A stretch of 38,054 bases of DNA, from NCBI GenBank assembly GCA_017621055.1, contig JAGATX010000025.1, forward strand, positions 1 to 38,054, read 5' to 3'. Source of the DNA: Muribaculaceae bacterium. GTDB taxonomy: Bacteria > Bacteroidota > Bacteroidia > Bacteroidales > Muribaculaceae. Under the pieces are notes generated by a model, which worked only from the letters and a program-made list of their open reading frames with translations, ran no database searches and was not told the origin of the DNA. This document shows positions 33,807-38,054 of the stretch, piece after piece (positions within the stretch are counted from its first letter, which is position 1; each line of letters starts with the position of its first letter). The position numbers were made by a program, and so were the translations under genes.

Positions 33807-34484
33807 ATGGGCGCCAACAACGACATGCCGCGCGAAAAGGCTCTGGCAAACGGGCTCAAAGCGCTGTCCGACAAAGAACTGATGGCCGCGATCTTCTCCA
33901 CCGGCATCAAGGGCAAGGACGTGTTCGAGCTCAGCGCCGATATTTTGGCCGACAACGGCGGCCACCTCAGCATCATAGCCGCCATGGAACCTGCAGAGTT
34001 CATCGAGCGCTACAAAGGCATAGGCCCGGCAAAAGCCATAACCTTGCTGGCAGGTATCGAACTGGGCGTACGTGCCGCCGCCGACGCCATGACCATGACC
34101 GATACCTTTGTCAACAACAGCGAGAACGTATACCGCTACATCCACGCCAAGACCCATGGTCTGGATCATGAGCAGTTCTGGGTCATATACCTCAAGCAGA
34201 ACAATGCCATTCTCGACAGCCGTATGATAGGCAGCGGAGGCTGGGCCGCAACAGCTGTAGACATCCGCATCATAATGCGCGAGGCGCTGTTGCTGCGCTC
34301 GGCGGCAATGATCCTGGTTCACAACCACCCGTCGGGTAACCTGACACCCAGCGCGCAGGACCGTCAGCTCACTGCCGATATTGTGGCTGCCGCGAAACTG
34401 ATGAAGATGCGCGTGCTCGACCACCTGATCGTGTCAGACAAGGGATATTATTCTTTCGGCGACGAAGGCACAATGCCATCATGA
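33807..34484 (+). CDS. radC: RadC/JAMM-domain protein (DUF2466)
   Basis: A 225-residue protein with an N-terminal helix-hairpin-helix-like part (GIGPAKAITLLAGIELGVRA) and a C-terminal JAMM metalloprotease-fold domain. The zinc motif is H172-x-H174-PSG with D185 (HNHPSGNLTPSAQD). Although named RadC, family members have no proven DNA repair role. An internal methionine at codon 7 (MPREKALANG) is a possible start because the homologous region begins there. It lies one base after the glycosyltransferase and ends overlapping the convergent AI-2E-type gene by 37 bases. Confidence 0.92.
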   Translation: MGANNDMPREKALANGLKALSDKELMAAIFSTGIKGKDVFELSADILADNGGHLSIIAAMEPAEFIERYKGIGPAKAITLLAGIELGVRAAADAMTMTDTFVNNSENVYRYIHAKTHGLDHEQFWVIYLKQNNAILDSRMIGSGGWAATAVDIRIIMREALLLRSAAMILVHNHPSGNLTPSAQDRQLTADIVAAAKLMKMRVLDHLIVSDKGYYSFGDEGTMPS

Positions 34485-35611
34485 GATGACACCGGCGGTG
34501 CCGGCTGTGCTGTAGGCGCGCCTCCGCCTCCGCCTTTACCGCTTCCTCGATTGATTACGAATTCCTGATAGTAGGCAAGCAGCAATGTTGTCAGTGGCAG
34601 GGCTATTATCATGCCGATAAGTCCCATAAGCGTTCCCCACACCGACAGCGACAGCAGGATTATGGCCGGATTCAGTCCCATGGCCTTGCCCTGAATTTTG
34701 GGCGTGAGTATATAATCGCACACGCTCTGGCTCACGGCATAGACCAGCAGACACTCGCCGAATACCGTCCAGAATCCCACACCGTCGCCGATGGAATAGA
34801 TAAGGCAGACGATGGCCACGGGTATCAGGGTGATGTACTGAAAGTAAGGTATCATGTATAGCACACCGACAAGGACTCCCAGCACTATGGCGAGCGGTAT
34901 GCCGATAATTGAGAAACCGATGCAGTAGAACGTTGCGGCACACAAAGCAAGGACAGCCTGCGCACGGAAATAGCGGTTCATGCTCACGTTGATATCCGAC
35001 GCCACGCGGTACACTATCCGGCGGTATTTCTGAGGCACCAGCAGTTTGAAGCCGGTCATCATCTGCGGATAATCGATCATTATAAATATTATGTATATGA
35101 ACGTCAGCAGCCACTCCAAGGTGTGGAACAGAAAATCGAGGACTGCGCCGACGAACGAAGTGCCCGAAGTGAGCAGCTTCTGAAGGTGCGGTTCGGTGAG
35201 CAGGCTCTGGATACTGATTGACCCTATCCACCGGCGCAGCGGCTCCATCACCTCGTCGGGAAGAAAGGCCACGTTGATGTCGGCGCCATGGTCCGAGCTG
35301 AGCATGACGTCGAGCTGATGGATTTCCTTGATCACCGACGGAATGAAGAAATAGGAGAGTACGCCCAGGACAACGGTTGCCTGCAGGATGGTGAGCAGAC
35401 TGGCAATCACCCGACCCTTGAGGTGGAATATACGGCGGTTGAAAGCCACCACCGGTTCAAGCAGATACGATATCAGGCAAGCCAGCGCAAAGGGCAGAAG
35501 AACGTTTCGGAGTACGTTGACAAGCCATATCGCACCGACGAGAAGCAACAGCCCGGCAACGATGCGGACAACACGATCGAAAGTATAAGGACGTGAAGGA
35601 GGTATGGCCAT
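34448..35611 (-). CDS. AI-2E family (PerM-type) transporter
   Basis: A 387-residue membrane protein with about seven or eight helices. Features include the opening LLLVGAIWLVNVLRNVLLPFALACLISYLLEPVV, the soluble loop with VMLSSDHG, and the conserved FYCIGFSIIGIPLAIVLGVLVGVLYMIPYFQY and LTPKIQGKAMGLNPAIILLSLSVWG. The last is the family hallmark. The tail of about 35 residues is Gly/Pro/Ser-rich and is cytoplasmic. Members were named for autoinducer-2 export, but many act as sodium/proton antiporters or unknown exporters. Overlaps the end of radC by 37 bases in the opposite direction. No promoter consensus was recognised upstream. Confidence 0.88.
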   Translation of the reverse strand: MAIPPSRPYTFDRVVRIVAGLLLLVGAIWLVNVLRNVLLPFALACLISYLLEPVVAFNRRIFHLKGRVIASLLTILQATVVLGVLSYFFIPSVIKEIHQLDVMLSSDHGADINVAFLPDEVMEPLRRWIGSISIQSLLTEPHLQKLLTSGTSFVGAVLDFLFHTLEWLLTFIYIIFIMIDYPQMMTGFKLLVPQKYRRIVYRVASDINVSMNRYFRAQAVLALCAATFYCIGFSIIGIPLAIVLGVLVGVLYMIPYFQYITLIPVAIVCLIYSIGDGVGFWTVFGECLLVYAVSQSVCDYILTPKIQGKAMGLNPAIILLSLSVWGTLMGLIGMIIALPLTTLLLAYYQEFVINRGSGKGGGGGAPTAQPAPPVSSHDGIVPSSPKE

Positions 35612-35726
35612 GAATATGATGAACTACGGGCTCTCCGACCTGAAGCGCCCGTAATTAAAACACCTCAATATGTTCGATGGTTCTAACGCATCGACCCCCA
35701 ATTTGCCGAACCGCGCCGATTAGAGC

Positions 35727-37133
35727 TTATCGAACAATGATCCTGCAAGTTTCTGCTGTGCGGCCTCTGTCGGTGAGAGTAATAAGATAAATGCCGGGCT
35801 GGAGATTATCAGTAGGCACAGAAACACGAGTCTCATCAGCTTCAAGCTGAAGGCTCATAATGGCAGAACCGCTAAGATTATTAACTCGGATTGTGCGCCC
35901 ACTTGTAGAAGCAGGCAGATCCACAATTACCGGAGTTCCCTTTGACGCAGGATTTGGCCGTGCTATGATATGATTTTCTTCATTGACTACTTCGGCGACA
36001 GCGCCGGTAGCCTTGTCAAGACGATAGAATCTCACGGTTTGCATATAGCGCCCCTGTTCATCATACCAATTATAATTGACTTGTGCAAGTATACTGTTGT
36101 CCGATTTGAAAAACTCGGCTCTCGGTTTCCCTTCGGCGTTGTCAGGCATTGGGAAAGTGTAAATCACCTGGTTGTTTTCGTTGACAACTTCCAGACCTGT
36201 GTAATGGACCCCAAATATAGTGCGTTTGTAGTCAGTTTCACCGTCGCCGTCCCGGTCACTATCCGTTATACCGAAAAGATATTCTTCAGCAGATGGTGAA
36301 CCATCTGAAATGAAATTGCTTTCTCCGCCTTCGGCAACTTCCGCTTTGAAACGGACGTATTCGAAAGCCTCATCATCGTTGAAGAAAGTCTGGGAGAACG
36401 GCAGATATACACCCCCGTTCCAGTCGTTTAATTTTGCGACATCGTTGCAGCGAGGTGTACAAAAGTTGCTGATTGGAACCTCCTCCCATGAGCGTGTGCT
36501 CCACTCGCCATTGTATTTTTGAGTCTGTATAGTGTAGCGGTAAGAGAAGCCCCACATACCCGATGGCTCAAGGTAAGCTTCAACATTTCTGAGATATTCC
36601 TCAAATTCATACCATCCATTGCCTTTCTGAAAGGGAATGTTTATAAAGACTGAATTGTTCTCTACTCGGCTGCCATTTTGAAGAATGGAAATTGTCACTG
36701 ACGGGTCTGTATTTCGCAACGTCTCGAAGATGTAATTGATGAAAGCATTTTTTCGGGCTTCCATATCAGAGGTGGAAGGTATGCCGTCCGCTTCATCTAT
36801 TGTAAAGCGGGACTCCTTAATCACACGGGATTTCTCCTGTGTCCCGGTAGATGCTCTTTCTTCCAGGACGAAATACGGACGCAGGATGGGGAAATTGAAT
36901 GATTTGAGAGGTTTAAGTTCAAAATCAAAGATTTCAGCCGAATACATTGAACTGCCATCCGAATATCCGTATTCATCCTCGGAGAAATAGATGGCGGCTT
37001 CACCGTTCTTCATGTACTGACCGGGGATGAAACGGGTGTCGGCACCGTTCATTTCCTTTACCAGAGTTTGCGCGGAAACTGCAGCTGTACAGGCAAGAAC
37101 AGCTGCGATTGTGATAAAGATAAATTTCTTCAT
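35727..37133 (-). CDS. Secreted protein with T9SS sorting domain
   Basis: A 468-residue exported protein. Signal peptide residues 1-21 (cleavage near VSA-QT). A central beta-rich region of unknown function has many aromatic and acidic residues, and includes a calcium-loop-like DSDRDGDGETDY at about residue 290. The last 80 residues, starting ARPNPASKG, have the pattern of a type A C-terminal domain used by the type IX secretion system (IRVNNLSGSAIM..., GIYLITLTDRGRT). So it is likely moved across the outer membrane and anchored or released. It is AT-richer than genes to its left. It may be activated by the adjacent Crp/Fnr-type regulator through the dyad at 37180. Confidence 0.82.
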   Translation of the reverse strand: MKKFIFITIAAVLACTAAVSAQTLVKEMNGADTRFIPGQYMKNGEAAIYFSEDEYGYSDGSSMYSAEIFDFELKPLKSFNFPILRPYFVLEERASTGTQEKSRVIKESRFTIDEADGIPSTSDMEARKNAFINYIFETLRNTDPSVTISILQNGSRVENNSVFINIPFQKGNGWYEFEEYLRNVEAYLEPSGMWGFSYRYTIQTQKYNGEWSTRSWEEVPISNFCTPRCNDVAKLNDWNGGVYLPFSQTFFNDDEAFEYVRFKAEVAEGGESNFISDGSPSAEEYLFGITDSDRDGDGETDYKRTIFGVHYTGLEVVNENNQVIYTFPMPDNAEGKPRAEFFKSDNSILAQVNYNWYDEQGRYMQTVRFYRLDKATGAVAEVVNEENHIIARPNPASKGTPVIVDLPASTSGRTIRVNNLSGSAIMSLQLEADETRVSVPTDNLQPGIYLITLTDRGRTAETCRIIVR

Positions 37134-37154
37134 TTTGCATTATTTTGATATATG

Positions 37155-37162
37155 CAAAGTAA
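37155..37162 (-). promoter_or_regulatory. Weak -7 element of the secreted-protein gene
   Basis: TTACTTTG on the minus strand differs from TAnnTTTG at one position, and TTTG is absent at the -33 distance. Such weakness is expected of an activator-dependent promoter. Predicted start site about 37150. Confidence 0.5.
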
Positions 37163-37179
37163 CACATTAATTTTCATTT

Positions 37180-37203
37180 AATTCTCAACAAATGTTGAGA
37201 ATT
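37180..37203. promoter_or_regulatory. Perfect dyad, possible Crp/Fnr-type site
   Basis: An 11-bp half site (AATTCTCAACA) and its exact complement flank two As. The core TCAACA-N2-TGTTGA has the geometry of a PrfA box, a Crp/Fnr-family site. It is centred about 41 bp upstream of the predicted start of the secreted-protein gene. No T-run follows on either strand, so a terminator is less likely. Confidence 0.6.
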
Positions 37204-37774
37204 ACAAAAAAGATGATTTTTTTTTGCGTAAACGGCTCAGATGGGTTGGGGTGATGTTGAGTAACGAAGCGATATCTTTCAAAGAGAACAACTCGAATAA
37301 ATTCGAGTCACGGCATATGAGTTCATCATAACGCTGCTGCGGAGTCTTGGAGTATAAATTGATGAGCCGGTCGTAGACGGCATTGAACAATTCGCGTGTG
37401 GTGTTCTCGACAACCTTTTTGACTTTTAAATCTGACTGCATCATCTCCGCAACTGTTGAAGAAGGTGCGCAGTATATCTCGCAGGGTACTGTGGCTATTA
37501 TGGAACAGCGCGACTTCTCCCGATACAGCGATCCGGGGAAGTCACATACAAAATGCCCGGCAAATTCGAGGCCGGTTACATGGGGAGTGCCATCAGAGGA
37601 AAAACAGACATACTTCAGCGCGCCGGATTTTATATAACCGATGTAACGGCCTATGGTTCCGGCAGTAAGAAATTCATCGCCTTTGTCATAGTGTCGCAGT
37701 TCACCGTGGTTAAGGCATAGGTCGCGCCAAAAGTCGGTATCGATATTGTCAATATATGAATTGAACTGCGCCAT
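37202..37774 (-). CDS. Crp/Fnr-family transcriptional regulator
   Basis: A 190-residue regulator. The N-terminal cyclic-nucleotide-binding-like beta barrel spans about residues 20-110 (RHYDKGDEFLTAGTIGRYIGYIKSGALKYV). A dimer helix runs about 115-140. The C-terminal helix-turn-helix is LFSLKDIASLLNITPTHLSRLRKK. It lacks the Fnr iron-sulphur cysteines and a clear cAMP-binding pocket, so the ligand is unknown. It belongs to the large Bacteroidetes Crp-like group with a SLKDIASLLNITPTHLSRLR-type recognition helix. It begins 12 bases after the stop of the upstream XRE gene and ends beside the dyad 37180-37203. Confidence 0.9.
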   Translation of the reverse strand: MAQFNSYIDNIDTDFWRDLCLNHGELRHYDKGDEFLTAGTIGRYIGYIKSGALKYVCFSSDGTPHVTGLEFAGHFVCDFPGSLYREKSRCSIIATVPCEIYCAPSSTVAEMMQSDLKVKKVVENTTRELFNAVYDRLINLYSKTPQQRYDELICRDSNLFELFSLKDIASLLNITPTHLSRLRKKKSSFL

Positions 37775-37786
37775 CTTATATATGTA

Positions 37787-38054
37787 TCACGCCATTGCGA
37801 AACAAGAGATGCCGAGCTTATCCTCAATATTGGCTACACTCTTGAAACTGAGGTTTTCAGTACCAGACAGGAGCTTGCTGACATATTGCGGACTTACGCC
37901 GAGACGAGCGGCAAGGTCAGCTCTTTTAAGACCGTTGTCCTGCATATAGCCAATAAGAGTTACGGCAAGCTGACGCGACCAGCGGAGCCAACCTGCATTT
38001 TCCTTTCGCCATGCGGCTTCTTCTGCAAACCGCGAGGGGGTATCACTCTGATGT
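37787..38054 (-). CDS. XRE-family HTH protein, partial (start beyond right edge)
   Basis: The last 88 or so residues of an ORF whose start is off the window. An N-terminal helical part (SRFAEEAAWRKENAGWLRWSR) precedes a Cro/C1-type helix-turn-helix (LKRADLAARLGVSPQYVSKLLSG), then TENLSFKSVANIEDKLGIS. The order and small size resemble a HigA-type antitoxin or a phage-type repressor. A toxin gene would be expected next to it outside the window. It is 12 bases upstream of the Crp-like gene and in the same orientation, so the two may be co-transcribed. Confidence 0.78.
   Translation of the reverse strand, partial: HQSDTPSRFAEEAAWRKENAGWLRWSRQLAVTLIGYMQDNGLKRADLAARLGVSPQYVSKLLSGTENLSFKSVANIEDKLGISCFAMA

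Noticed and set aside
35627-35652. ACGGGC/GCCCGT inverted repeat between the AI-2E-type and secreted-protein genes
   Set aside because: Six-bp stem with a 14-base loop and no T-run on either strand; too weak to call.
1-38054. CRISPR arrays, insertion sequences, attachment sites
   Set aside because: No spaced direct repeats, transposase-like frames or flanking duplications were seen, including around the tRNA.

Overview
The window looks like a chromosomal segment of a Bacteroidales bacterium, most likely a GC-rich gut lineage such as Muribaculaceae. The family assignment is inference. The order-level call rests on repeated TTTG-N19/20-TAnnTTTG promoters (the Bacteroidetes sigma-ABfr type), an almost complete lack of Shine-Dalgarno sequences, a type IX secretion (T9SS) C-terminal domain, a lysine-type SerA, a gyrA-TPR gene pair and a Bacteroidetes-style BlaI/M56 pair. 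No insertion sequence, prophage, CRISPR array or rRNA was seen. One tRNA-Leu(UAG) is present.

Positions 1-4730: a regulated promoter reads leftward off the window edge. It is followed by two tandem, clearly paralogous ABC ATPase/permease pairs. The second pair has its own promoter, a palindromic operator and an 18-residue membrane-like mini-ORF in front of it, and a YtrA-type GntR repressor gene behind it. A macro-domain-like gene lies convergent to these.

Positions 4731-19300 are housekeeping: serC-serA (serine synthesis), cdaA (c-di-AMP synthesis), gyrA with a downstream periplasmic TPR gene, the large purL, and an etfB-etfA-acyl-CoA dehydrogenase operon closed by a strong terminator.

Positions 19300-29150: a five-gene operon runs ftsY-rimO-menF-SGNH-SGNH with overlapping start and stop codons. 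Next come a small membrane-protein ORF, a BlaI-type repressor with twin operators and its M56 protease partner, the tRNA, a FecE-like orphan ABC ATPase and a zinc-ribbon protein.

Positions 29150-38054: a compact operon runs DUF4250-UvrD helicase-nspC-glycosyltransferase-radC. It ends tail-to-tail over an AI-2E-family permease gene. The last 2.3 kb is visibly AT-richer and holds a secreted T9SS-cargo protein, a Crp/Fnr-type regulator with a near-perfectly placed dyad, and a truncated XRE/antitoxin-like gene at the right edge.

The most unusual items are: the duplicated ABC cassette with its operator and mini-ORF; the Crp-type dyad centred about 41 bp from the predicted start site of the secreted-protein gene; the twin BlaI boxes regulating a sensor with no visible penicillin-binding domain; and a Gly at the quinolone-determining Asp87-equivalent of GyrA. 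All functional names come from motif recognition by eye. No database search was run.
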